Shown here in pieces: positions 1 through 7,619 of a DNA stretch of 41,036 nt. The notes under the pieces are model-generated. The model did not search any database. It saw only the letters and a program-made list of their open reading frames with translations, and was not told where the DNA came from. This DNA is from an uncultured Eubacteriales bacterium (GTDB lineage Bacteria > Bacillota > Clostridia > Oscillospirales > Butyricicoccaceae): positions 1-41,036 of the forward strand of contig CAJUGU010000020.1 of NCBI GenBank assembly GCA_910586105.1, in the 5' to 3' direction. The position numbers were made by a program, and so were the translations under genes. Position 1 is the stretch's first letter; every line of letters starts with the position of its first letter.

Positions 1-79
1 CTGTGAACTTTTTGTTAATTATTTCATTGTCCACTTGACGGGGAGCGGTTCACCGGAACAGCCTGCTTTTCCTGTTTTT

Positions 80-250
80 ATATCCCTGCATTTCGACTGT
101 CCCTTCGCCCCGCCGTCGTTGTGGCGGGGCGAAGCAGCACGCATGAACGGTCCGGGACGCACCCCTTCCCCGCCGCAGCGGAGAAAGGGAGTCCAGAGGG
201 GTTCGCCCCTCTGGCGCCGTCCGCGCAGGACCGCCGCCCGCGCAGGGCCG
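80..250 (-). repeat. Dispersed hairpin repeat, copy D
   Basis: This is one of five related non-coding repeats in the window. Read on the minus strand it aligns with the copy at 35008-35243 from the stop codon of the neighbouring oxidoreductase outwards. It holds a hairpin at 193-214 (9-bp arms, 4-nt loop) and a second hairpin at 103-134 (12-bp arms, 8-nt loop). Both occur in the 35 kb copy with arms changed at matching positions. The outer end (about 80-100) is degenerate compared with the 31, 35 and 38 kb copies. The larger hairpin may also act as a transcription end for the oxidoreductase, but no T-run follows it. Confidence 0.7.
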
Positions 251-251
251 C

Positions 252-1436
252 TTACGTCCCTGCGAGAGGTCCGTTCGGGAAGCTGACCGGCAGCGGCGCC
301 GGACGCTCAAACGTGGTCGACGGCTCGCAGAAGACGTGCTCCTTCGCCGAGCGCAGGATGCATTCCATGACCTCCAGCGAGTGCAGAGCCATGTCTCCGG
401 AAGCGCGCGGCGCGCGGCCTTCCCGCATCGCGTAGACCATGTCCACCAAGCCAATGCCGCGCGGGTTCTCCGCATGGCTGACCGAGTTGAACGGGTGCTC
501 ATTGGGGACTACCGTCCAGGGCGTGTCTACACTCTCCGGCAGGCGCTCCGGCTCCTTCCACCGGTACTGCTCCCGCGTGCGCAGCAGCGTGTCGCCCCCA
601 AACAGGTTCGGCCCCGAAATCGGATCTTTTTCATCGATCAGCAGGGTACCTTCGGTACCGTACAGCTCCAGACGCGGAAGCTCCGAATCCCATACGTCAA
701 AGCTGCAAGTCAGCGTGACGATCGATCCGCAGACAAATTCCAGCGTCGCGCAGATGTGCGTGTCCACGTCGACCGGCAGTACCTGCCCCTCGCACGGGCC
801 GGACGGCACCGTGCGAGTCTCCCCCGCCTTGGTCGCCATCGCGCATACCCGCTTCACCGGCCCCAGCAGGCTCAGCAGCGTCGTCATGTAATACGGCCCC
901 ATGTCGTAGAGCGGACCCGCCCCCGGCTGATAGAAAAACGCAGGGCTGGGATGGTGGAATTCATGGCCGTGGCTGACAAAGTACGCGCCGCCGCCCGTGA
1001 TGCGCCCCAACTTGCCGCTGTCGATCAGCTCGCGGATGTTTTGCAGGCGGCCTCCCAGGAAGGTATCCGGCGCACAACCAAGCATCAACCCTTTTTCCTT
1101 CGCCAGCGCCGCCAGCTGCCGCCCCTCTGCAAAGGTCATTGCCAGCGGCTTCTCGCTGTAAACGTGCTTGCCCGCCTTTAATGCCGCAAGGTTGTATTCA
1201 AAGTGCGCCTGCGGGGTCGTCAGGTTCAGGATCACGTCGACCTCAGGGTCGGCGATGACCTCCGCGCCCGAAGCATACGCCTTCGCAATGCCGTGCTGCG
1301 CCGCCTTGCGCTGCGCCTTCTCCAGCCCCCGCGAAGCGCACGCGATCACCTCCACCGCGTCATACTTCTTCAAATTATTCAGGTAAACGTCGCTGATGTC
1401 GCCGATACCAATGACGCCGATCCGGATCTTCTCCAT
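252..1436 (-). CDS. Gfo/Idh/MocA family oxidoreductase
   Basis: A 394-residue NAD(P)-dependent dehydrogenase of the Gfo/Idh/MocA family, probably acting on a sugar or cyclitol. The N-terminal Rossmann fold starts MEKIRIGVIGIGDISDVY, with the glycine-rich dinucleotide loop at residues 9-14. The family's catalytic EKP motif is present at about residue 95, followed by the C-terminal alpha/beta substrate domain. The start has a good AGGAGG site (1444-1449), and a TTGACA/TTCAAT promoter with 17-bp spacing lies at 1470-1498. It follows the AraC regulator gene on the same strand and is divergent from the iolG operon, so it likely serves the same catabolic system. The substrate cannot be read from sequence. 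It is longer than IolG and clearly a different subfamily from the gene at 2707. Confidence 0.88.
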   Translation of the reverse strand: MEKIRIGVIGIGDISDVYLNNLKKYDAVEVIACASRGLEKAQRKAAQHGIAKAYASGAEVIADPEVDVILNLTTPQAHFEYNLAALKAGKHVYSEKPLAMTFAEGRQLAALAKEKGLMLGCAPDTFLGGRLQNIRELIDSGKLGRITGGGAYFVSHGHEFHHPSPAFFYQPGAGPLYDMGPYYMTTLLSLLGPVKRVCAMATKAGETRTVPSGPCEGQVLPVDVDTHICATLEFVCGSIVTLTCSFDVWDSELPRLELYGTEGTLLIDEKDPISGPNLFGGDTLLRTREQYRWKEPERLPESVDTPWTVVPNEHPFNSVSHAENPRGIGLVDMVYAMREGRAPRASGDMALHSLEVMECILRSAKEHVFCEPSTTFERPAPLPVSFPNGPLAGT

Positions 1437-1469
1437 TTGTATTGCCTCCTATCGCATATGTATATTTGC

Positions 1470-1498
1470 ATTGAACCAAAAATTCGGGCTTTTGTCAA
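1470..1498 (-). promoter_or_regulatory. Promoter of the 252-1436 oxidoreductase
   Basis: On the minus strand TTGACA (1493-1498) is followed after 17 bp by TTCAAT (1470-1475). The ATG at 1436 is about 30 nt downstream. It means this gene can be transcribed separately from the AraC gene upstream of it. Confidence 0.5.
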
Positions 1499-1506
1499 CC
1501 CCCCTT

Positions 1507-2373
1507 TTACTCGTCCCCCCTTTCTTCCGCGTCCATCGTCTGGAACGACCGCCGGTAACTGCCGGGCGTCATGCCCACGTACTTCTTGAAAGCCGTGTTG
1601 AAATGGCTCACCCCGCTGTAGCAGAACCGGTCGGCGATGTCCCCGATCGGAAGGTCGGTGTCGATCAGCAGGCTCTGCGCCTCGCCCAGCCGCCGCTTAC
1701 AAAGGTACTGCATGGGCGACTCGCCGTATTCCTTTTTGAACACGTGGGAAAGGTACGATTCGCTGATGTGCAGCGTCTCGCCGATCTGCGCCAGGCTCAT
1801 CGGCTCGTTGTAGTGCCGGTCGATGTACTCCCGGATGCGCCGCGCGACTACGTCGCTGCCCGGCCCCAGCGGCTGGCAGCGGATGTGGCTGTTCGCGATC
1901 TCCATCATCATCAGCAGCACCCCGCAGGACAGGCTGTCGCAGATCACGCTCAGCGCCTGCAGGTCGCCCGAAAGCATGGTCAGCATCCGCATAATCTCGC
2001 CGATCGGCCTGGTCAGCATCCCGCATGAAACCACCGGGTATGCGTCCGGCTCCAGAAGCTGGTTGTCGGGCAGGCCGATGATTGCTACATCGGTCAGCGA
2101 GATGCAGTAGGACAGTATCCGCCGCCTGGTCGACGGCTCCTCGCCGTGCAGCACCCCCGCGTTGCAGACGACCATGTCGCCCCGCTGCACCTGATAGGCG
2201 CTGCCGCCGACCATATATTCCCCCGAGCCCTGCGCCACGTAGAACAGCTCCAGCTCGTTCTCATGCAGGTGCGCCAGCCGGGCGTGCTCGGCGCTGTGGC
2301 TCGCCGTAATGATGTGGGTCATGGTCAGGCGCAGCAGCTGCCCGCTGCGGAAATACCGGTTCATCTCATTCAT
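1507..2373 (-). CDS. AraC family transcriptional regulator
   Basis: A one-component regulator of 288 residues: an N-terminal cupin-like sensor domain (roughly residues 1-150, with an HLHENELELFYV stretch typical of the sugar-sensing beta barrel) and a C-terminal AraC/XylS double helix-turn-helix (about residues 185-280: ISESYLSHVFKKEYGESPM, then the conserved IADRFCYSGVSHFNTAFKK segment). The ATG at 2373 is preferred over an upstream start at 2397 because AGGAGG lies at 2381-2386. It sits between the two Gfo/Idh/MocA genes and is divergent from the iolG-iolI operon, so it probably activates that operon in response to its substrate. Confidence 0.88.
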   Translation of the reverse strand: MNEMNRYFRSGQLLRLTMTHIITASHSAEHARLAHLHENELELFYVAQGSGEYMVGGSAYQVQRGDMVVCNAGVLHGEEPSTRRRILSYCISLTDVAIIGLPDNQLLEPDAYPVVSCGMLTRPIGEIMRMLTMLSGDLQALSVICDSLSCGVLLMMMEIANSHIRCQPLGPGSDVVARRIREYIDRHYNEPMSLAQIGETLHISESYLSHVFKKEYGESPMQYLCKRRLGEAQSLLIDTDLPIGDIADRFCYSGVSHFNTAFKKYVGMTPGSYRRSFQTMDAEERGDE

Positions 2374-2397
2374 GGAAATGCCTCCTTCATTTTTCAA

Positions 2398-2706
2398 AAA
2401 AAGCAGGATTTTGATGTGCCAGCCCGAAAAAAGGCGGGCTTCCGTTGGAAATTTCAGGGGATTTCAAGCAGGATTCTGCTAACGCATTTCCTGCCTTCCG
2501 CGGTATACTAAATACAGCAACAGAGAGAGGGAAAACAGAGGACGGGCAGCCGCTAAGCATTCGGGAACGCGGTTTGGTATACCCCAAATATACCACCTCC
2601 GCGCCCCGGCGACTTCCAGTTTCCTGCTTTTTCTGAAAAATCTGTGGGTATCCCGGCCGGGATGCACTTCAAGTACGAACCCGAAAGTGAATAAGGAGAG
2701 ATCAAC
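2398..2706. promoter_or_regulatory. Divergent intergenic region upstream of iolG
   Basis: This gap separates the AraC gene from iolG. It contains a dyad, GGTATA-N7-TATACC at 2576-2594, which is a plausible regulator site, and a TATACT hexamer at 2504-2509 without a convincing -35 box. AraC-family activated promoters often lack a good -35, which would fit. The ribosome binding site of iolG (AAGGAG) is at about 2693-2698. No further gene is visible. Confidence 0.4.
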
Positions 2707-3726
2707 ATGAGTAAAAAAGTACGTATTGGTTTGCTGGGCGCTGGCCGTATCGGCCGCCTTCATGGTGAAAATCTGGCGCACGCGGTACCGGAAGCCGAGC
2801 TTTATGCCGTTGCCGACCCCTATCTGAACGACGATGGCCGCGCATGGGCGCAGTCCATGGGCATCGAAAAGGCTTACACCGACCCGGAGGAGATCTTTCA
2901 CGACAAGTCGATCGAGGCGGTGTTCATCTGCTCCTCGACCAATACCCATGCGGATTTCATCAAGCGTGCAGCCGCAGCCGGCAAGCACATCTTCTGCGAG
3001 AAGCCGATCGACACCGACCTTGCAAAGATTCAGGAAGCGCTTGACGCTGTGAAAAAGGCGGGTGTAAAATTACAGGTGGGGTTCGTCCGCCGCTTCGACC
3101 ACAACCACAAGGCCGTGCGCGACACCGTCGCTTCCGGCAAGCTGGGCAAGCCGCACATTGTGAAGGTCACTTCCCGCGACCCCGACCATCAGCCGATGGA
3201 GTACATCAAGGTTTCCGGCGGTATCTTCCTGGATATGACCATCCATGATTTCGATATGGTCCGTTATCTGGCGGGCAGCGAAGTCACCGAGGTTATGGCT
3301 TACGGCGCGGCCCTGTCCGGCGCAGGCTATGACAAGCTGGGCGATATCGACACCGCAATCGTCACCATGAAATTCGAGAACGGCGCGCTCGGCGTGATCG
3401 ACAACAGCCGCGCCGCACACTACGGCTACGACCAGCGCACCGAAGTACATTGCGATAAGGGCTGTGTGCAGGTCGCGAACGATCTGAACAACACCGCGAT
3501 GATCTCCACCGGCGACGGCGTTTCGATCGAGAAGCCGACCTGGTTCTTCCTCGAGCGCTACAACAACGCGTTCATCGCCGAAGCAAAAGCCTTCACCGAA
3601 GCGGTGCTGAACAACACCGATACCCCGGTCGGCGGGAAGGACGGCCTGGAGCCGGTCAAGATCGCCCTGGCTGCTGATAAATCCCTGAAGGAAGGCCGTC
3701 CGGTCAAGCTGTCGGAGATCGGGTGA
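2707..3726 (+). CDS. iolG: Inositol 2-dehydrogenase-like (IolG type)
   Basis: A 339-residue Gfo/Idh/MocA dehydrogenase, close in length and motifs to myo-inositol 2-dehydrogenase, which oxidises myo-inositol to 2-keto-myo-inositol with NAD+. The NAD loop is GAGRIGRLHG (residues 11-20). The catalytic residues of IolG are all in place: Lys99 in CEKP, Asp176 and His180 in FLDMTIHDFDMVRYL. It has a strong AAGGAG site. It leads a tight operon with a kinase-like gene (6-bp gap), a GPH transporter (ATGA overlap) and an iolI-like gene, which supports an inositol or related cyclitol substrate. Other cyclitol or sugar specificities occur in this family, so the exact substrate is inferred from context. 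Confidence 0.82.
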   Translation: MSKKVRIGLLGAGRIGRLHGENLAHAVPEAELYAVADPYLNDDGRAWAQSMGIEKAYTDPEEIFHDKSIEAVFICSSTNTHADFIKRAAAAGKHIFCEKPIDTDLAKIQEALDAVKKAGVKLQVGFVRRFDHNHKAVRDTVASGKLGKPHIVKVTSRDPDHQPMEYIKVSGGIFLDMTIHDFDMVRYLAGSEVTEVMAYGAALSGAGYDKLGDIDTAIVTMKFENGALGVIDNSRAAHYGYDQRTEVHCDKGCVQVANDLNNTAMISTGDGVSIEKPTWFFLERYNNAFIAEAKAFTEAVLNNTDTPVGGKDGLEPVKIALAADKSLKEGRPVKLSEIG

Positions 3727-3732
3727 TCGCCG

Positions 3733-4344
3733 ATGCGGAAATTTGTCGTCACCATCAGCCGTGAATACGGCACAGGCGGGCACGACATCGGCAAGCGGCT
3801 GGCGTCGCTGCTGAACGTCCCGTTCTATGACCGCGAGGTGGTCGAGCTGACCGCCCAGAAATACGCCCTGGATCAGGCGCGCCTCCTGGAGATGGAAGAA
3901 AAGTCCAAAATGCCCCAGCCCTTCGGCCGGGGCGGCGGGCTTGGCGCGTTCGCCGATTCCGACGACCGGCTGTTTATTTTGCAGTCGCAGACGGTGATTG
4001 AGCTGGCGCAAACCCCCTGCGTGATCGTTGGCCGGTGCGCCGACTTCATCCTGCGGGACCATCCGGAGCGCTACAGCTTCTTCCTTTATTCCGGACTCAA
4101 GCAGCGCATGGCGCACATCGAAAAGAGCTCCGCCCTCTATCTCCCCGGAGACCCGGCAAAGAGCGCTACCAAGATGGACCGCCGCCGCGCCGCCTACTAT
4201 AAATACCACACCGGGCAGGAGTGGGGCAGGCCGTCCAACTACCACCTGTGCGTGGATACCGGGATGCTGGGGCCCAAAGCCGCCGACCTGCTTGCCGAAT
4301 TTGTCCGGCTGCGCGGCAGCCTGAAAGGCGGTGACGAAGCATGA
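3733..4344 (+). CDS. Cytidylate kinase-like family protein
   Basis: A 203-residue protein of the Cytidylate_kin2 type (AAK6/cytidylate-kinase-like). It starts MRKFVVTISREYGTGGHDIG, the family's non-classical phosphate-binding segment in which the usual GxSGSGKS loop of CMP kinase is replaced by SREYGTGGxxIGK. Central CVIVGRCADFIL and the downstream Arg-rich segment also fit the family. Its role is unknown; true CMP kinase activity should not be assumed. It is translated 6 bp after iolG and overlaps the next gene by ATGA, so it is an integral part of the cyclitol operon. A second family member at 39934-40560 also neighbours a transporter gene. Confidence 0.8.
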   Translation: MRKFVVTISREYGTGGHDIGKRLASLLNVPFYDREVVELTAQKYALDQARLLEMEEKSKMPQPFGRGGGLGAFADSDDRLFILQSQTVIELAQTPCVIVGRCADFILRDHPERYSFFLYSGLKQRMAHIEKSSALYLPGDPAKSATKMDRRRAAYYKYHTGQEWGRPSNYHLCVDTGMLGPKAADLLAEFVRLRGSLKGGDEA

Positions 4345-5723
4345 CGGAAGAACGTAAAGTGGAAGCCGGAAGGCTGACCGTCGGCGCCCGCATCGCCTAT
4401 GGCTGCGGCGACACGGCCTGCAACATCGTATTCGGCATGATCTCCACCCTGCTGACCCTGTTTTACACCGACTATGCAGGCGTTTCCCTGCTGACCGTCG
4501 GTACGGTCATGCTGGTGTCCCGCGTCTTTGACGGCACGTCCGATGTGATCATGGGCTTTATCGTCAACCGCACCAATTCCAAATGGGGCAAGGCGCGCCC
4601 GTGGATCATCTGGATGGCCGTGCCCTACTGCATCACCGCAGTCGCGCTGTTCACCATCCCCCAGACCACCGATACCCTGCAATTCTGGTACATCTTCGTC
4701 ACCTACAACCTGTGTACCACCGTGCTGTATACGGCGATCAACGTCCCCTACGGCACCCTGTCGACCATGATGACCCGTTCCTCGCACGAACGCGACCTGC
4801 TGTCCGTCTTCCGTATGTCGATGGCTCCGGTCGGGCGTATTATCGCGGTCACGTTCACCCAGCCGGTCGTTAAGCTGTTCGGCAACGATCAGGCCGCGTG
4901 GGTCAAGGCGATGGCGCTGTGGGCGACCATCGCGCTGGTGATGCTGGCCGTCTGCTTCGCAAAGTGCAAGGAGACCGTGCAGATCGAAGCCGCGAAGTCC
5001 ACAAAGGTCCCGCTGGGACAGAACCTGAAGGCGCTGTTCGTCAACCAGTATTTGTGGTCTACCCTCGTGATGTGGACGGTTACCTGCGTACACGGGACCA
5101 TCGTCGGCACCTCGCTGCCGTACTACTGCAAATACATTTTCCAGAACGACACCTGGATGTACAGCGTGCTCTACCTCGCGGAAGCCGGGACGCTGGTCAT
5201 CGGCGCAATGCTCTGCCCGCTGCTGCTGCGCAAATACGGCAAGCGCAATATGTCGCTGGCCGGCGCTGTGGTCGCTGTCGCCGCGCAGGCGGCGGTGCTG
5301 CTCAATCCCTACAGCTTCGGCTGGGTGCTTGGCACCAGCATCGTGCGCGCGCTGGGCGAAGCGCCGCTGACTGCGATCGTATTCGGCATGATGGGCGACG
5401 TAGTCGAGTTCGGCCAGTGGAAGACCCACATCCGTCAGGAAGCCCTGATCTTCGGCGGCGGCTCGCTTGGGTTTAAGATCGGCACCGGCATTACCAGCGC
5501 CGTCCTGACCCGGCTGCTGGACGGGGCGGGCTACATCAGCTCGACCGGCGAAGCCGTCGTGCAGCCGCAGACTGCGATCGATATGATCCGCACCATCTAC
5601 GTCTGGGGCCCGACCCTCGTCTGGGCGATCGCCGTGATCGCGCTGGCCCTGTATAAGCTGGACAACCGCTACCCCGTCATCATGAAGGATCTCGCTGAGC
5701 GCGAAGCGCGCGGCGAGCTCTAA
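4341..5723 (+). CDS. GPH family (MelB-like) sugar:cation symporter
   Basis: A 460-residue, twelve-helix transporter of the glycoside-pentoside-hexuronide family in the major facilitator superfamily. The N-terminal region reads GARIAYGCGDTACNIVFGMI, and the family's loop between helices 2 and 3 is visible as VFDGTSDVIMGFIVNRTNSKWGKARPW, with the MelB-like aspartates and the GKxRP segment. It overlaps the preceding kinase-like gene by four bases (ATGA), which suggests translational coupling. Within this operon it most likely imports the cyclitol or sugar oxidised by IolG. The transported solute and coupling ion cannot be told from sequence. Confidence 0.87.
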   Translation: MTEERKVEAGRLTVGARIAYGCGDTACNIVFGMISTLLTLFYTDYAGVSLLTVGTVMLVSRVFDGTSDVIMGFIVNRTNSKWGKARPWIIWMAVPYCITAVALFTIPQTTDTLQFWYIFVTYNLCTTVLYTAINVPYGTLSTMMTRSSHERDLLSVFRMSMAPVGRIIAVTFTQPVVKLFGNDQAAWVKAMALWATIALVMLAVCFAKCKETVQIEAAKSTKVPLGQNLKALFVNQYLWSTLVMWTVTCVHGTIVGTSLPYYCKYIFQNDTWMYSVLYLAEAGTLVIGAMLCPLLLRKYGKRNMSLAGAVVAVAAQAAVLLNPYSFGWVLGTSIVRALGEAPLTAIVFGMMGDVVEFGQWKTHIRQEALIFGGGSLGFKIGTGITSAVLTRLLDGAGYISSTGEAVVQPQTAIDMIRTIYVWGPTLVWAIAVIALALYKLDNRYPVIMKDLAEREARGEL

Positions 5724-5754
5724 GGAACCGTTACATTTTAAGGAGGAGCTTCCC

Positions 5755-6582
5755 ATGCTCAAACTTGGCTACAACGAAGCAACCTGCAAAGAGAATTCCA
5801 GCGTTGCGCGTGACCTCGAGCTGTGCGAAAAGTACGGCTACGATTACATCGAGCTGCGGCTGGATATGCTGAAGGAATACTTCAAGACCCACACTATCGA
5901 CGATTTGAAGGCGTTCTTTGCAAAGAGCCACCTCAAGCCCTTCGCGTTCAACTCGATCGAGAACATCAATTTCTGCACCCCCGCCGAATGGGATACGCTG
6001 GTAGAGCTGTTTACCTTCGGCTGCAAAACCGCGCAGGCGATCGGCAACCCGTATATCATCGTCGTGCCGACCGTGACCCCCGAGCACTGCGCCAAGAACG
6101 AGAAGGAAATCTTCGACGATTCCGTCAAGGTGCTGAACCAGCTCGCTGATATCGCGGAGCCTTACGGCGTCAAGCTGTCCTTTGAGCCCATCGGCGACCG
6201 CCGCTGGTGCTGCAACAGCGTCCGGCAGGCGCTCGAGATCGTGCAGGCGGTCAACCGCGACAGCGTCGGCATCACCGTCGACTGCATCAACGTTTACCTG
6301 CATGACAAGTGCGCGGACGCGGAGTACATCCGCAACCTCAAGGATAAGCTGTTCGTCTTCCACATCAACGACTGCGAAGACCTGCCGCTCGGCATCCTCG
6401 ACCACTGCCACCGCATCATGCCCGGCAAGGGTACGATCCCGATCAAATCGGTCGCCGACGCGGTTCGCGCGTGCGGCTATGACGGCCCCGCCTGCCTTGA
6501 GCTGTTCCGTCCCGAATATTGGGAGATGGACGCGGAAGCCGTGATCAAGATGGGCGCGGACTGCACCCGCCCCTTCCTCTGA
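5755..6582 (+). CDS. iolI: Sugar phosphate isomerase/epimerase, IolI-like (2-keto-myo-inositol isomerase)
   Basis: A 275-residue TIM-barrel protein. Its start (LGYNEATCKENS, then LELCEKYGYDYIEL) and its end (LELFRPEYW) match the IolI family closely. The metal ligands expected from IolI are found at Glu144, Asp176, His203 and Glu249. IolI interconverts 2-keto-myo-inositol and 1-keto-D-chiro-inositol, linking D-chiro-inositol use to the myo-inositol route. It is the last gene of the iolG operon, has an AAGGAGGAG site, and is followed by a terminator at 6649. The protein ends about ten residues earlier than B. subtilis IolI. No IolE, IolD, IolC, IolB or IolJ gene is visible here, so the pathway must continue elsewhere or differ. 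Confidence 0.82.
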   Translation: MLKLGYNEATCKENSSVARDLELCEKYGYDYIELRLDMLKEYFKTHTIDDLKAFFAKSHLKPFAFNSIENINFCTPAEWDTLVELFTFGCKTAQAIGNPYIIVVPTVTPEHCAKNEKEIFDDSVKVLNQLADIAEPYGVKLSFEPIGDRRWCCNSVRQALEIVQAVNRDSVGITVDCINVYLHDKCADAEYIRNLKDKLFVFHINDCEDLPLGILDHCHRIMPGKGTIPIKSVADAVRACGYDGPACLELFRPEYWEMDAEAVIKMGADCTRPFL

Positions 6583-6648
6583 TCCCCTGCCATACCAGCG
6601 GTTTTCCTCGACACCAGCCAATTTGTTGATAACCTACATTCTTCTCTG

Positions 6649-6694
6649 GGAAACGTCTCCGGCGGCAGCCACCGCCGGGGGCGTTTCCTTTTGC
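6649..6694 (+). terminator. Terminator of the iolG operon
   Basis: A long GC-rich stem (GGAAACG and CCGGCGG arms paired with CCGCCGG and CGTTTCC, loop CAGCCA) is followed by a short T-run. It lies 67 bp after the iolI stop codon. Confidence 0.75.
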
Positions 6695-7209
6695 CTGACT
6701 GCGCTGTGCGCGCCGGGAACCGGAACGAGAACCTGCGCAAGGCGTTTTCATGTACGCCACGTTCCACGCCGCCCCTCCCGGCTCCCGCGCGTGCGCGTGA
6801 ACGCCCGCCGAAAACGGAAAGCAGGATTTTACAAAAATGCGCTTCCTCACGGCCAGGGCAGTTTTCAGGACGCAGCCCGAATGGACGCATTTTCGTTTTG
6901 AAAACTGCCGTGAAAGCCTGCAGGGCAGGCTGCTTCAGAGGCTCAAAATTTTTTGTGCCTTCCGCGCAGGATGCGCAACATATCGAAAGACAAGTCTGCC
7001 ATTCTGTGCGATAATCATATCACCGAAAGGGAAACAAACTCCCCGGAAAACAACCAGAGAAAGGCAGGCGATCCCCATGAATTTCATCATATCGGCTGGG
7101 CGAACGTTCACCATTCGCCTTGCCCTTACCCGATGTTGAGCAAACCTTCCGCCCAAAGTTGTGTAACAGCACTAAAAACCATCCTACCTTGATCGAAAGG
7201 GGTTATCTT
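6695..7209. other. Gene-poor stretch with a long inverted repeat and leader of the small-ORF pair
   Basis: No convincing gene longer than 25 codons is seen here. An inverted repeat pairs GGCAGTTTTCA (6857-6867) with TGAAAACTGCC (6899-6909) around a 31-nt loop, and a second short hairpin (GCCTGC/GCAGGC) follows at 6916-6930. A TGTGCGATAAT segment near 7004-7014 could be an extended -10 element for the small ORFs that follow. A 20-codon ORF starting at 7078 has only a distant Shine-Dalgarno match and is not called. Confidence 0.4.
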
Positions 7210-7326
7210 ATGAATACCATTATCATGATCGCGGTGCTCGCGCTGACCGCCGCCGAGGCGCATGCCGCTTATTCCCGGAACGCTGTTGTCAGCGTTCCCG
7301 ACGAATTCGACTACAACTGCCGCTAG
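7210..7326 (+). CDS. Small hydrophobic peptide A (38 aa), unknown function
   Basis: A 38-codon ORF with ATG at 7210, preceded by AAAGGGG at good spacing, and stop TAG at 7324. The predicted peptide has a hydrophobic first half (MNTIIMIAVLALTAAEAHAA) and a short polar tail ending FDYNCR. The N-terminus could be a signal sequence with cleavage after an AHA-A-like site, or a single membrane helix. It resembles the next ORF in position, length and pattern (A-x-HAA in the middle, NA-V, then Y/F-DY and a final Arg), which argues that both are real. No family is recognised. Confidence 0.5.
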   Translation: MNTIIMIAVLALTAAEAHAAYSRNAVVSVPDEFDYNCR

Positions 7327-7402
7327 GACCGAAAGGCGGGACTCTTCCCGCAAACCGGAATCTTAACCAACCTGAACCGGAACCAAAATGGAGGTTTTGA
7401 AC

Positions 7403-7513
7403 ATGATCGTTTCTATCGTATTGACCGCACTGGCGCTCCTCGCAACCGCGGCTTCCCATGCCGCTAACGCCGCCGTCATTCCCGTTACGAAATCCGGGTA
7501 TGACTACCGCTGA
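7403..7513 (+). CDS. Small hydrophobic peptide B (36 aa), paralogue of peptide A
   Basis: A 36-codon ORF with ATG at 7403 after TGGAGG (7389-7394), ending TGA at 7511. The peptide starts MIVSIVLTALALLATAASHA and ends SGYDYR. Like peptide A it combines a hydrophobic N-terminal half, a SHAA/AHAA junction and a C-terminal DY-x-R. A hairpin with arms GCGGGA/TCCCGC sits between the two ORFs, and a strong terminator follows 36 bp after the stop, so the pair looks like a dedicated small transcript. Function is unknown; secreted peptide, membrane peptide or toxin-like roles are all possible. Confidence 0.52.
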   Translation: MIVSIVLTALALLATAASHAANAAVIPVTKSGYDYR

Positions 7514-7543
7514 AATCCGGATCCTCGCCGCTGAAGCGGCAAC

Positions 7544-7599
7544 AAAAAGCTGCCTTCCCATGATCCCCTGCGGATCGTGGGAAGGCAGCTCCTTTTTAT
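7544..7599. terminator. Bidirectional terminator
   Basis: An 18-bp stem (7549-7566 paired with 7572-7589, one G-T wobble, loop CCTGC) is followed by TTTTT on the plus strand and by a T-run on the minus strand (AAAAA at 7544-7548). It ends the small-peptide transcript and the convergent ricT operon. Confidence 0.85.
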
Positions 7600-7619
7600 T
7601 CGGTATCGCGCGCAGGCGG

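Noticed and set aside
7078..7140. A 20-codon ORF before the small-peptide pair
   Set aside because: The Shine-Dalgarno match is too far away and the peptide does not resemble peptides A and B.
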